From Pelomonas sp039929605 (GTDB lineage: Bacteria > Pseudomonadota > Gammaproteobacteria > Burkholderiales > Burkholderiaceae_C), in NCBI RefSeq assembly GCF_039929605.1, contig NZ_JBDSQX010000152.1:14339-78338 (forward strand): a stretch of DNA of 64,000 nt, in the 5' to 3' direction. The position numbers were made by a program, and so were the translations under genes. Shown here one piece after another: positions 17,558-26,330 of this stretch (its first letter is position 1; every line of letters begins with the position of its first letter). Under the pieces are notes generated by a model, which worked only from the letters and a program-made list of their open reading frames with translations, made no database searches and had not been told where the DNA came from.

Positions 17558-18406
17558 ATGACTGCCCAACTGATCGACGGCCTCGCCCTGGCCAAGCAAC
17601 TGCGTGCCGAAGCCGCCACCCGCGCCGCCGCGCTGACCGCCAAAGGCCACCAGCCCGGCCTCGCCGTCGTCCTCGTTGGCGACAACCCGGCCAGCCAGGT
17701 CTATGTGCGCAACAAGGTCAAGGCCTGCGAGGAAGCCGGCATCCACTCGCGGCTGGAAAAGTACGAGGCGACGATGACCGAGGCCGAGTTGCTGGCCCGC
17801 GTCGAGGCGCTGAACAACGATCCGACCATCCACGGCATCCTGGTGCAGCTGCCTCTGCCCAAGCACATCGACGACCACAAGGTCATCGAGTCCATCTCAC
17901 CGGCCAAGGACGTCGACGGCTTCCACGTCGCCAGCGCTGGCGCGCTGCTGGTGGGTGAGCCCGGTTTCAAGGCCTGCACGCCTTACGGCTGCATGAAGAT
18001 GCTGGAACACATCGGCATGAAGGACCTGAAGGGCAAGCACGCCGTCGTCATCGGCCGCAGCAACATCGTCGGCAAGCCGATGGCGCTGATGCTGCTGGCC
18101 GCGAACGCCACCGTCACCGTCTGCCACAGCGGCACGGCGGACCTGGGCGCCATGACGCGCCAGGCCGACGTGATCGTCGCCGCCGTGGGCAAGCGCAACG
18201 TGCTGACGGCCGACATGGTCAAGCCCGGCGCCGTCGTCATCGACGTGGGCATGAACCGCAACGACGACGGCAAGCTCTGCGGCGACGTGGACTTCGACGG
18301 TGTGAAGGAAGTGGCGGGCTGGATCACCCCCGTGCCGGGCGGGGTCGGCCCGATGACGATTGCCATGTTGCTGGTCAACACGCTTGAATCGGCAGAGCGG
18401 GCTTGA
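17558..18406 (+). CDS. folD: Methylenetetrahydrofolate dehydrogenase / cyclohydrolase
   Basis: 282 residues, the usual length. It interconverts 5,10-methylene- and 10-formyl-tetrahydrofolate in one-carbon metabolism. Family motifs are clear: VGDNPASQVYVRNKVKACEE, VQLPLPKHID, GFHVASAGAL, VIGRSNIVGKPMALML and PVPGGVGPMTIAMLL. The start is ATG 17558. It stands alone after the terminator of the FixJ-like operon. Confidence 0.97.
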   Translation: MTAQLIDGLALAKQLRAEAATRAAALTAKGHQPGLAVVLVGDNPASQVYVRNKVKACEEAGIHSRLEKYEATMTEAELLARVEALNNDPTIHGILVQLPLPKHIDDHKVIESISPAKDVDGFHVASAGALLVGEPGFKACTPYGCMKMLEHIGMKDLKGKHAVVIGRSNIVGKPMALMLLAANATVTVCHSGTADLGAMTRQADVIVAAVGKRNVLTADMVKPGAVVIDVGMNRNDDGKLCGDVDFDGVKEVAGWITPVPGGVGPMTIAMLLVNTLESAERA

Positions 18407-18420
18407 ATCTGTCGACTGAC

Positions 18421-18440
18421 CGTTGCACTATGCTGCAACG
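18421..18440. promoter_or_regulatory. Palindromic operator candidate before the antitoxin gene
   Basis: Perfect 7-bp half-sites (CGTTGCA and TGCAACG) separated by 6 bp, ending 21 bp before the antitoxin start. Phd/YefM antitoxins repress their own operon by binding such palindromes, so this is a good operator candidate. Confidence 0.6.
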
Positions 18441-18461
18441 AATCCGTTAACAGGAGTTGCC

Positions 18462-18752
18462 ATGAGCATACGAAGCAGTGACGTGGTTCCCATCAGCGAT
18501 GCGCGCGCCCGGTTGACGGAGCTCGCGGAAGACGTGGTGAGCGCCGGTCGCGAGAAGGTGCTGACGAAAAACGGCAGCAGCTATGTCGCCTTGGTGGACG
18601 CCCGCAAGCTCGACTACTACCACGCGCTCGAAGCCGAGCACGGCCACCTGATGCTCGGCCAGGGGGCGCTGGAAGGGTTGGCTGACTTGGCCTCTGGACG
18701 CGTGGTGGACGACAGCTTGCTGGATGCCGCGCTGGCCCTGCCTGCACGCTGA
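18462..18752 (+). CDS. Phd/YefM-type antitoxin
   Basis: 96 residues from ATG 18462 with CAGGAG upstream. The N-terminal half (SDVVPISDARARLTELAEDV) is the Phd/YefM fold used for DNA binding and autoregulation; the C-terminal part would wrap the toxin. The next ORF starts 5 bp downstream. The putative operator lies just upstream. Confidence 0.82.
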   Translation: MSIRSSDVVPISDARARLTELAEDVVSAGREKVLTKNGSSYVALVDARKLDYYHALEAEHGHLMLGQGALEGLADLASGRVVDDSLLDAALALPAR

Positions 18753-18757
18753 GCTTC

Positions 18758-19135
18758 GTGCCACTGCCCGTCCACGCCCGGCTCCAGGCCTCGCAATCCT
18801 TCATCCGCGACGTGCGGGCGAGCGGCGAATTCATGCGCCAGCAGGATGACGCCAGTGCAGATGCGCGCTACGCCCGGCTGCTCTCCCAGTTGGCCGAGGT
18901 GCGGGAACTGCTCAGTTGGAATCCTGCTTCCGGCCGCCCGGCTCGCTTCCTGCAGGCGCAATCTTTTCAGGGGCGAGCGCTGGCCGAGCGGGCCATCGCG
19001 CAAGCGGCGGCTCAAGGCCTGCCGCATCTGCGCGAACTCGTCGTCAAGCCTTACGTCCTGCTCTACGCTCATGGTCAAGATCGTGTACTTTTGCTCGCAC
19101 TAAGACACGAACGCCAGTTGAGTTTCGGCCTCTGA
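18758..19135 (+). CDS. ParE/RelE-superfamily toxin
   Basis: 125 residues, GTG start 5 bp after the antitoxin. The C-terminal half carries the ParE/RelE pattern of a short strand-rich core ending in YVLLYAHGQDRVLLLALRHERQLSFGL-like strands (residues about 98-125, arginine-rich, with a final hydrophobic strand). It is somewhat longer than typical ParE (~100). ParE toxins poison gyrase and RelE toxins cut mRNA; which applies here cannot be told. The pairing with a Phd/YefM antitoxin supports the call. Confidence 0.75.
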   Translation: MPLPVHARLQASQSFIRDVRASGEFMRQQDDASADARYARLLSQLAEVRELLSWNPASGRPARFLQAQSFQGRALAERAIAQAAAQGLPHLRELVVKPYVLLYAHGQDRVLLLALRHERQLSFGL

Positions 19136-19154
19136 GCCCTACTGCATCTCCATC

Positions 19155-21143
19155 ATGACCAATCCCCTGCTCTCCACCGCCGCCCTGCCCGAGTTCGCGG
19201 CCATCTGCCCCGAACATGTGCAGCCCGCCATCACCGAGCTGCTGGCCGCCGCGCAAGCCGCGCTGGACGAGGCCACCAGGCCCGAAACACCGGCCGACTA
19301 CGACGTGTTGTCACGCATCCTCGACACCGCGACCGAGCGCATGGGCACGGCCTGGCATGCCGTCGGCCATCTCAACGCCGTGGCGGACACGCCCGCGCTG
19401 CGCGAGGCCTACAACGCGGTGCTGCCGGCCGTCACCGAGTTCAGCACGGCGATGGGCGCCAACGAGGCGCTGTTCGCCAAGTACAAGGCCGTCGTGGCCG
19501 CGCAGGGCGATTCCTTGAGCGCGCCGCGCCAGCAGCTGCTCAAGCACGCCATCCGCGACTTCGTGCTGTCCGGCGCCGAGCTGCAGGGCGAGGCCCGCGA
19601 GCGCTACGCGGCCATCCAGGAACGCAGCGCCGAGCTGCAGCAGCAGTTCAGCGAGCATGTGCTGGACGCGACCGATGGCTGGAGCTACATCGCGACCGCC
19701 GACGAACTCGCCGGCGTGCCGCAGGACGTGCTGGACGCGACCAAGCTGGACGATGGTGGCCACAAGATCACGCTGCACTTCCCGGTCTACCTGCCCGTCA
19801 TGCAATACGCCGAGAACCGCGCGCTGCGCGAGAAGCTCTACCGCGCCTACGTGACCCGCGCGAGCGAATCGGGCAAGCCGGAGTGGGACAACACCGCCGC
19901 GCTGCGCGAGATCGTGGCGTTGCGTCAGGAGGAAGCTCAGCTGCTCGGCTACGCCAACTTCGCCGACGTGTCGCTGGCGCCCAAGATGGCCTCCACGCCG
20001 GCCGAGGTGACGACTTTCCTGAGCGACCTCGCCAAGCGTGCCCGCCCCTTCGCCGAGAAGGACCTGGCCGAGCTGCGCGAGTTCGCCAAGGGGCAACCGC
20101 TCGAATCCTGGGACGTGTCCTACTGGAGCGAGAAGCTCAAGGAAGCCCGCTACGCCTTCAGCGACCAGACGGTGAAGCTCTACTTCACGGCCACGAAGGT
20201 GGTGCCCGGCCTGTTCTCCATCATCGAGCGGCTGTTCGATGTGTCGATCAGCGAGGCCCACGCCTCGGTCTGGCACGAGACCGTCAAGTTCTACGAGATG
20301 CGCCGTGGTGGCGTGTTGATCGCCCAGTTCTACCTCGACCTCTACGCCCGCAACGGCAAGCGCCCCGGCGCCTGGATGGACGAAGTGCGCAGCCGCTGGC
20401 TCAAGCCTTCCGGCGAACAGCAGACGCCGGTCGCGCTGCTGACCTGCAACTTCGCGCCTCCGGTGGGCGACAAACCTGCGCTGCTGACGCACGACGACGT
20501 CATCACCCTCTTCCACGAGTTCGGCCACGGCCTGCATCACATGCTGACGCAGGTGAACGACCTGGGCGTGTCGGGCATCTCCGGCGTCGAGTGGGACGCC
20601 GTCGAGCTGCCCAGCCAGTTCATGGAGAACTTCTGCTGGGAGTGGGACGTCCTCTGCCAGCTGAGCGGCCATGTCGACACGGGCGAGCCGCTACCGCGCG
20701 AGCTGTTCGACAAGATGATCGCCGCCAAGAACTTCCAGAGCGGGCTGATGACGCTGCGCCAGATCGAGTTCTCGCTGTTCGACATGCGCCTGCATGCCAC
20801 GCCGGGCTCGGAGGCCGACGTGCAGAAGGTGGTCGACGACGTTCGCGCCGAAGTCGCCGTGCTCGTCCCGCCGAGCTTCAACCGCTTCCAGCACAGCTTC
20901 TCGCACATTTTTGCGGGCGGCTACGCGGCGGGCTACTACAGCTACAAATGGGCCGAGCTGCTCAGCGCCGACGCCTGGAGCGCCTTCGAGGAAGAAGGCG
21001 TGTTCAACCCGGCGACCGGCAAGCGCTTTCTGAATGAAGTGCTGGAGCAAGGCGGCGCGCGCGATGCCATCGAGAACTTCAAGGCCTTCCGTGGCCGTGA
21101 GCCGAAGATCGACGCGCTGCTGCGGCACCAAGGCATGGCCTGA
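19155..21143 (+). CDS. prlC: Oligopeptidase A (M3 metallopeptidase)
   Basis: 662 residues, typical for the family. The zinc-binding motif is in ITLFHEFGHGLHHML, with the third ligand in the downstream ISGVEWDAVELPSQ helix. It degrades short peptides, including cleaved signal peptides, in the cytoplasm. ATG 19155 follows the toxin gene by 19 bp, but it is unlikely to be functionally linked. Confidence 0.95.
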   Translation: MTNPLLSTAALPEFAAICPEHVQPAITELLAAAQAALDEATRPETPADYDVLSRILDTATERMGTAWHAVGHLNAVADTPALREAYNAVLPAVTEFSTAMGANEALFAKYKAVVAAQGDSLSAPRQQLLKHAIRDFVLSGAELQGEARERYAAIQERSAELQQQFSEHVLDATDGWSYIATADELAGVPQDVLDATKLDDGGHKITLHFPVYLPVMQYAENRALREKLYRAYVTRASESGKPEWDNTAALREIVALRQEEAQLLGYANFADVSLAPKMASTPAEVTTFLSDLAKRARPFAEKDLAELREFAKGQPLESWDVSYWSEKLKEARYAFSDQTVKLYFTATKVVPGLFSIIERLFDVSISEAHASVWHETVKFYEMRRGGVLIAQFYLDLYARNGKRPGAWMDEVRSRWLKPSGEQQTPVALLTCNFAPPVGDKPALLTHDDVITLFHEFGHGLHHMLTQVNDLGVSGISGVEWDAVELPSQFMENFCWEWDVLCQLSGHVDTGEPLPRELFDKMIAAKNFQSGLMTLRQIEFSLFDMRLHATPGSEADVQKVVDDVRAEVAVLVPPSFNRFQHSFSHIFAGGYAAGYYSYKWAELLSADAWSAFEEEGVFNPATGKRFLNEVLEQGGARDAIENFKAFRGREPKIDALLRHQGMA

Positions 21144-21175
21144 GGAAGCGCCGAACCCGCCCTCGAGCGCAGCGC

Positions 21176-21212
21176 TTCCTTGACGTTTCCTTCACGCGGC
21201 CTTGCCTAGACT
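21176..21212 (+). promoter_or_regulatory. Direct-repeat box and -10 upstream of the OmpR-type regulator
   Basis: Two copies of TTCCTT(G/C)ACG at 21176-21185 and 21187-21196, 11 bp apart start to start, the spacing bound by OmpR/PhoB-type regulators. A -10-like TAGACT follows at 21207-21212. The same box with the same distance to a CAGACT -10 occurs at 23195-23230. Confidence 0.65.
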
Positions 21213-21242
21213 GACGCGCATCGCCTGCGCCGAGGAGACGCC

Positions 21243-21917
21243 GTGAATCGCATCCTGGTCGTCGAGGACCATGCGCCGCTGCGCGCCCAGATCGCGGCGC
21301 TGCTGCAGGGCGCGGGCTGGTTGGTGGAGGAAGCCAGCGACGGCCGGCTGGGCCTGCAGCTGGCGCTGGAGCAGCCACCCGACGTGCTGGTGCTGGACCT
21401 GGGCCTGCCCGGCCTGGACGGCATTGAGCTATGCCGCCGGTTGCGCGAACAAGCCGACCGCCACGTGCCCGTGCTGATGCTGACCGCCCGCGACGGCCTG
21501 GACGACAAGCGCCAGGGCTTCGGCGCAGGCGCCGACGATTACCTGCTCAAGCCCTTTGCCGGCGAGGAACTGCTGTGGCGCTGCCAGGCGCTGGCGCGGC
21601 GCGGTGAGCTGGGGCGCAGCCCGGTGCTGCAGCGTGGCCCGCTGCGCATCGACCGGCGTGCAGGCGCAGTCAGTGCCGGGGATGGCCCGGTCTTGCCACT
21701 GCCGCGCCAAGCGTATCGGCTGCTGGTGGCCCTGGCCGAGGCCTGGCCGCGCACCGTCACGCGCAGCGAGCTGCAGCAGCAGCTGTGGGCAGACGAGCCG
21801 CCCGAGTCCGACGCGCTGCGCAGCCATCTCTACACGCTGCGCCAGGCGCTGGCCGCGGACCAGGCGCTGGTCAAGACGGTTCACGGCGTGGGGCTGCGCC
21901 TGGATCTGCCTGGATGA
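21243..21917 (+). CDS. OmpR/QseB-type response regulator
   Basis: 224 residues, GTG start at 21243. The receiver domain has phospho-acceptor Asp52 (LVLDLGLPGLDG), Thr in MLTARDG and Lys in YLLKPFAGEE. A C-terminal winged helix follows (about 125-220: AWPRTVTRSELQQQLW). The stop overlaps the kinase start (ATGA). A direct-repeat box upstream suggests autoregulation. Inferred role: it also drives the alpha/beta hydrolase gene downstream of the kinase through an identical box. Confidence 0.92.
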   Translation: MNRILVVEDHAPLRAQIAALLQGAGWLVEEASDGRLGLQLALEQPPDVLVLDLGLPGLDGIELCRRLREQADRHVPVLMLTARDGLDDKRQGFGAGADDYLLKPFAGEELLWRCQALARRGELGRSPVLQRGPLRIDRRAGAVSAGDGPVLPLPRQAYRLLVALAEAWPRTVTRSELQQQLWADEPPESDALRSHLYTLRQALAADQALVKTVHGVGLRLDLPG

Positions 21918-23194
21918 GCGCAGCAGCGCCTGCTTACCGACCGCGCTTGCGTCGCCGCCTGACGCTGGCCTTCGCCGGCTATGCGCTGGCGGTCAGCGCG
22001 CTGTTCGGCCTGTTCGCGATGCTGTTCGTCTACGCCGTCGAGGACGAATTCTTCGCCAGCGCGCTGCGCCAGGAACTCAGCCGCCAGCAGGCCCACCATG
22101 CCCGGCATGGCGACTGGGCCGTGCCGGCACAGGACTTCATCCGCATCTACCGCGACGGCGCCTCGCTGCCCGATGACTTCGCCCGAGCACTCGCCGCGCG
22201 CCCGCAAGCCCGCGAGCTGCCGGGCGAGGCGGGCCGGCACTATCACCTGCAGCCACTTGATGCCGCCGGGGCGCTGCTGGTGGCCGAGGTGGGCAGCCAG
22301 TTGGTGGTGCGGCCCATGCGCCATCGGCTGCTGCTGTGGCTGGGCCTGTGCTGCGGCGGTGCGACGCTGCTGGCGCTGGCCCTGGGCGCCTGGCTGGCCT
22401 GGCGCAGCAGCGCGCCGCTGGCCCGGCTGGCGGACCGCGTGGCGCAAAGCCGCCCCGAGCAGTTGCCGCTTGATCTGGCCGGCCCGCCGCAGGCCGCGGA
22501 GGATGAGGTCGGCCGACTGGCCCGCCACCTGGACGCGCTGAACCGGCGCACCCGCGATCTCATCGCACGCGAACAAACCTTCACGCGCGACGCCAGCCAC
22601 GAGTTGCGCACGCCGCTGGCGGTGCTCGGCATGGCCCGCGAGGACCTGCAGCGCAGCGCCTCGCCCACACAGCAGGCGACGCTGGCGACCATGGACTCGG
22701 CGATCTGGCAGTTGCACCAGACCGTGGACCTGCTGCTCACCCTGGCGCGCGAGAGCGACGTGCCCGCCGCCGCGCCCGAACTGGCACTGCTGCCCCAGAT
22801 CGAACAGCTGGTGCTCGCCCACGCGCCGCTGCTGGACCGGCACGGCGTGGCGCTGGAGATCGATGTGCCGCCCGGCTTGACCCGTCCCTGGCCACCGGCG
22901 CTGACGCGACTGTTGCTCGCCAATTTGCTGGCCAATGCGCTGGCGCATCGCGGCTCGCCGCACATCCGCATCGAGGCCGACCCGCGACGCCTGAGCCTCA
23001 GCAATGCGAGCGAACCGCCGCCGCCAGCGCTGCTGCAGGCTGGCGCGGCCGGCCGCGAGACGGGCCTGAAGGGCGAGGCCAGCGCCGGCCTGGGCCTGGG
23101 CCTGTCCATCGTGCGGCGGTTGGCCGAGCGCCACGGCCTGAGGCTTGAACTGAGCCACGAGGCCGGCGTCACGCGCGTCAGCCTGGTCTCCTGA
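21914..23194 (+). CDS. Sensor histidine kinase, partner of the OmpR-type regulator
   Basis: 426 residues from ATG 21914 (ATGA overlap). TM at about 13-40, a periplasmic sensor of about 95 residues, a second TM at about 137-160, HAMP-like linker, phospho-acceptor His229 in TRDASHELRTPLAVL, and a HATPase ending in GLGLGLSIVRRLAERHG. The N-box region is short (LLLANLLANALAH), with Asn present. Phosphorylates the preceding regulator. The periplasmic signal is unknown. Confidence 0.9.
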   Translation: MSAAAPAYRPRLRRRLTLAFAGYALAVSALFGLFAMLFVYAVEDEFFASALRQELSRQQAHHARHGDWAVPAQDFIRIYRDGASLPDDFARALAARPQARELPGEAGRHYHLQPLDAAGALLVAEVGSQLVVRPMRHRLLLWLGLCCGGATLLALALGAWLAWRSSAPLARLADRVAQSRPEQLPLDLAGPPQAAEDEVGRLARHLDALNRRTRDLIAREQTFTRDASHELRTPLAVLGMAREDLQRSASPTQQATLATMDSAIWQLHQTVDLLLTLARESDVPAAAPELALLPQIEQLVLAHAPLLDRHGVALEIDVPPGLTRPWPPALTRLLLANLLANALAHRGSPHIRIEADPRRLSLSNASEPPPPALLQAGAAGRETGLKGEASAGLGLGLSIVRRLAERHGLRLELSHEAGVTRVSLVS

Positions 23195-23230
23195 GGCCTC
23201 ACGTTTCCTTCACGCGTGGTCTCACAGACT
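23195..23230 (+). promoter_or_regulatory. Second direct-repeat box, upstream of the alpha/beta hydrolase
   Basis: The box GTTTCCTTCACGCG seen at 21185 recurs at 23203-23216. A degenerate left half-site ends at 23203, 11 bp before the right half-site ends at 23214. CAGACT at 23225-23230 lies at exactly the same distance as TAGACT does in the first copy. Likely a target promoter of the adjacent two-component system. Confidence 0.65.
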
Positions 23231-23261
23231 GGCGGCCTCTCCCCACCAGACAGCCACCACG

Positions 23262-24182
23262 ATGATGAAGAAAGCCGGCAAATACATCTCTGCTCTCCTT
23301 GGGCTGGCCGCCGCCGCAGGCGCCGTCTGGTGGGCCGCCTTCGGTCTCAGACCCTATGACCTCTCGCCGACCGAGCTGCAGTCGCGCCACGCCCTTGCGC
23401 CGGTGGCCGGGCTGGAGGTTCGGCTCGACCCGCTGGAAGATATCGACGGCGGCCACCGGGCGCAGACGCTGCGCTTCATCAGCTTCGACGGCCGCGAGGC
23501 GACGGGGCGCATCGTCTACCCCAGGGGCGCCACCGGGCCCGTGCCCGTGCTGCTCGGCCTGCACGGCATGGGCCGCAACCACCATCGCTGGTGGCAGGCC
23601 GAGTTCAAGGAACGCCCCACCATCGAACAGACGCAGCGCATCACCGCGCTGGCGCTGTCCCGCGGCTACGCCGTGCTGGCGCTCGACGCGCGCGAGCACG
23701 GTGATCGAAAGAACCCTGACCACACCGTCCGACACATCATGCGCGACCTGCACCTGTGGGGCCGGCGCGAAGCCTACGAGCGCATGGTCGTCGACACGGT
23801 GAAGGACTACCGCGTGCTGCTGGACTGGGCGGTGCGCCAGCCCACCATCGACGCCCGCCACATCCGCGCGGCCGGCTACAGCATGGGGGCGCAGATGGCA
23901 CTGTTGCTGGGCGGCCTGGACACGCGCATCGAGGCGGTCGCGGCCATCGTGCCGCCTTACGTGGACGACAAGCTGGCCGCCGTCTCACCGCAACGCCTCC
24001 TCGCCGGGCTGGCCGGCAAGACCGTGTGGCTGCTCAGCGCGGATGACGACGAGCACGCCAGCGCGGCGCAGAACCAGGCCCTGTTCGACGCGCTGCCCGG
24101 CACCAGCAAGCAGCACCTGCGCTTCCCGGGCGGGCATGTGCTGCCTGAGGGCTACGTCGAGAGGCTGCGCCCCTGGTTCTGA
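23262..24182 (+). CDS. Alpha/beta hydrolase, membrane-anchored or exported
   Basis: 306 residues. N-terminal hydrophobic stretch (about 8-28) may be a signal anchor. Alpha/beta hydrolase motifs: oxyanion-region LHGMGRNHH, nucleophile elbow GYSMGAQ (Ser), an acidic loop SADDDEH and final His in FPGGHVLP. Esterase or peptidase activity is likely; the substrate is unknown. It has its own promoter box matching the one before the regulator gene, so it is a candidate regulon member. Start could be ATG 23262 or the adjacent ATG 23265. Confidence 0.85.
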   Translation: MMKKAGKYISALLGLAAAAGAVWWAAFGLRPYDLSPTELQSRHALAPVAGLEVRLDPLEDIDGGHRAQTLRFISFDGREATGRIVYPRGATGPVPVLLGLHGMGRNHHRWWQAEFKERPTIEQTQRITALALSRGYAVLALDAREHGDRKNPDHTVRHIMRDLHLWGRREAYERMVVDTVKDYRVLLDWAVRQPTIDARHIRAAGYSMGAQMALLLGGLDTRIEAVAAIVPPYVDDKLAAVSPQRLLAGLAGKTVWLLSADDDEHASAAQNQALFDALPGTSKQHLRFPGGHVLPEGYVERLRPWF

Positions 24183-24233
24183 GCTACAACCCCGGCTCGG
24201 CAGCCCGCCTTTTCTTTCACAGGAGTTCGGAAC

Positions 24234-24749
24234 ATGCGCTACGTCGCCCTTTGGCGCGGCATCAACGTCGGCAAGGCCAAGCGCCTGGCGATGGCTGACC
24301 TCAAGGCGCTGCTCACTGAACTGGGCGCCACGAACGTCGCGACGCTGCTGAACAGCGGCAACGCGGTCTTCGACGTGAAGAAGAAGCTCAGCGCCGACAA
24401 GATCCGCGCGGCAGTGGCCGAGAAGCTCGGCGTCGACGCCGTCGTCATCCTGAAGACGGCCGCCGAGTGGGCCACCATCGCGGCGGCCCATCCGATTGCC
24501 GAGGCTGACGACCCAAGTCGCCTCCTGGTCGCCATCCCTGCCGACACCACCACGCTGCAGGCCGCCGCAACCGTCATGGCCGACAGCGGCGAGCGCTTCG
24601 TCATCACGGCGTACGCGGCCTATCTGTGGTGCGGCAACGGCATCCTGGAAAGCAAGGCAGCGGTGCTGTTGCTCAAGAAGCTCGGCGAAGCGGGCACTAC
24701 ACGCAACTGGGCGACAGTGCAGAAACTGGATGCGCTGGCCCAGGCCTGA
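24234..24749 (+). CDS. DUF1697 family protein
   Basis: 171 residues, ATG 24234 with AGGAG upstream. The start MRYVALWRGINVGKAKRLAM and LLNSGNAVFD are typical of DUF1697, a small cytoplasmic family of unknown function. It follows the hydrolase by 51 bp and may be cotranscribed. Confidence 0.87.
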   Translation: MRYVALWRGINVGKAKRLAMADLKALLTELGATNVATLLNSGNAVFDVKKKLSADKIRAAVAEKLGVDAVVILKTAAEWATIAAAHPIAEADDPSRLLVAIPADTTTLQAAATVMADSGERFVITAYAAYLWCGNGILESKAAVLLLKKLGEAGTTRNWATVQKLDALAQA

Positions 24750-24834
24750 GCTGACGGCACAGTCAGCCGGTGCCTGAGCTACTGTTGTCGGCTTGGCGGC
24801 CACCATGGCCCATCCGCAGACCTATCGCCGCATT

Positions 24835-25833
24835 TCAGCGGTTGGCGCAGAACCCGAACTGCGTTGTCGCGCCTGCGGCCAGCGTCTTGTTCCAGTCCGC
24901 CCCGGTCGCGGTGAGCTGGGTGTCCGACTGGGTCAGGTTGCCATTCCACGAGCTGCTCACCGTGCCGGCGATGGTGATCTTGACCGTCCAGGTCAGTGGC
25001 GAGCTGTTCGGGTTGGTGACGTTGACATTGGTGCAGTAGCCGCCGTTCCATTCGTTGATGGGACTCAGGCTCGTCGTGGCTCCAACGGTGGTAGTGGTGC
25101 CGGGCGACCCGGACGACCCGCCGCCGGTCACGCCCGTGGCCAGAACCTGTGGGAACTGCTGGCCCGTGGAAATTTCAGTGGTGACCGCCAGCGCCACCGA
25201 GCCGACGTTGAGCACGTTGCCGAAGACATCCGTGATCTGCAGGTCATAGGGCCCCGCGCCCATGCCGCCGGACGCGATGAAGTAGTTGTACGACTCACGC
25301 GGCAGGCCGGCATAGGACGACCCGCTGCCCGTGCGCCGGTAGGCAACGCTGGCGACCGGGTTGCGATGCTCGCGCACCTGGATGCCAGCCCACCATTCAC
25401 TGGAGCCTTCCTTGAAGTACACCTTGGCCGGCGTGGACGTGCCGCTCACATACGTCCAGCTGATCGGAATGATGCCCGCGCCCAGTGGAGAGATCTTGGC
25501 GAAGGCTTGCTCCGAAAGATCGACATCGCCGACGCCGCATCCAGGGCATTGGTCGTCGATGCGCACCACGACCTTCTGCATCGTGTTGAGGTTGGTCACC
25601 TCGATGTAGGCACCACAGGCTTGCGAGCCGTTGTAGTCCGCCGCATTCATGGCGGCTGTGAGGGTGGTGCTTGCCGGCATGGGCAAGCTGCAATTCCCGC
25701 CACCGCCGTATCCGTAGTAGGTACCTTTGCCGGTATGGGTCGACTGATAGCCGGCCTGTGCCAACGCGCCGACGCTCAGCAGGGGGGTCATGACCGCCAC
25801 GATGGCGCAGCGAATCCAGTTTGAGAATTTCAT
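24835..25833 (-). CDS. Secreted bacterial expansin with C-terminal CBM2
   Basis: 332 residues from ATG 25833 (strong GGAGGAA site); the longer ATG at 25857 lacks one. Signal peptide 1-26. Residues 30-130 form a double-psi beta-barrel like RlpA/expansin domain 1, with the conserved acidic patch in RIDDQCPGCGVGDVDLS (Asp103/Asp105). Residues about 130-222 match the second, CBM63-like expansin domain. A Gly/Ser/Thr linker (236-249) leads to a CBM2-like cellulose-binding domain (250-332) with Trp262, Trp296 and Trp314 and two cysteines near its ends. Expansins loosen plant cell walls without hydrolysis. It suggests contact with plants or plant debris. Confidence 0.85.
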   Translation of the reverse strand: MKFSNWIRCAIVAVMTPLLSVGALAQAGYQSTHTGKGTYYGYGGGGNCSLPMPASTTLTAAMNAADYNGSQACGAYIEVTNLNTMQKVVVRIDDQCPGCGVGDVDLSEQAFAKISPLGAGIIPISWTYVSGTSTPAKVYFKEGSSEWWAGIQVREHRNPVASVAYRRTGSGSSYAGLPRESYNYFIASGGMGAGPYDLQITDVFGNVLNVGSVALAVTTEISTGQQFPQVLATGVTGGGSSGSPGTTTTVGATTSLSPINEWNGGYCTNVNVTNPNSSPLTWTVKITIAGTVSSSWNGNLTQSDTQLTATGADWNKTLAAGATTQFGFCANR

Positions 25834-26232
25834 GGTGTTCCTCCAATAGTTGTTCATGGTCCCAGCCCGAGATGACCCGCCAATAAGCAAGCCATCTGGC
25901 ACGTGCCCTGGGTCGCCCTGGGTCGGTCAGGCGCGGGAGTATCTCCAGCAGATGCGCGAACGCAGATCGCGGTGGATTCGCTTACCGACGTTACGCTTCT
26001 CTCGAATTCACGAGCCGCGCATCGGCGTCCATCAATCGCCGTTCTCGCGATGCGCGAGTCGCAACCCAGCGCCAGCAGCTCCTTGACGCCCGGGTCGGCG
26101 GCGGCCTTGGCGCCGAGCTGCCTGCCGACCAGGCGCTGCGCGCGGCGCAGGTTCTGCATGCGCTCGTGGTCGCCCAGGTGCTCCATGATTCGGCTAGCGT
26201 GGGGGCCAGCTGTCGCCATGGCAACGGGTCGC
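25834..26232. other. Non-coding stretch between expansin and repeat element
   Basis: About 400 bp with no convincing gene. The expansin promoter should be at its left end. It holds two exact tandem copies of GCCCTGGGTC (25905-25914 and 25915-25924). The open frames here have no homology I can recognise and no ribosome sites. Confidence 0.5.
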
Positions 26233-26330
26233 GTTGTGGTCAGAAAGGCCGCGAGCAAGGCGCAAAGCGGAGCCGGGTTGGGCACCCGGCGAGCATTTGC
26301 AACGCCGCGCGCGGCCTTTCAGTCCACAAC
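26233..26330. repeat. Nested palindromic repeat element, copy 1
   Basis: Core hairpin 26243-26320: an 11-bp outer stem (26243-26253 with 26310-26320), an inner 7-bp stem (26272-26278 with 26284-26290), and the fixed motifs CAAGGCGCA at 26256 and GCAACGCCG at 26299. Outer flanks GTTGTGG (26233) and CCACAAC (26324) extend the palindrome. A second copy with identical spacing but different stem bases is at 63883-63960. Confidence 0.75.

Noticed and set aside
25854..26285. Minus-strand open frame of 143 codons upstream of the expansin gene
   Set aside because: No recognisable domain, no ribosome site, and it overlaps the repeat element; better left as non-coding.
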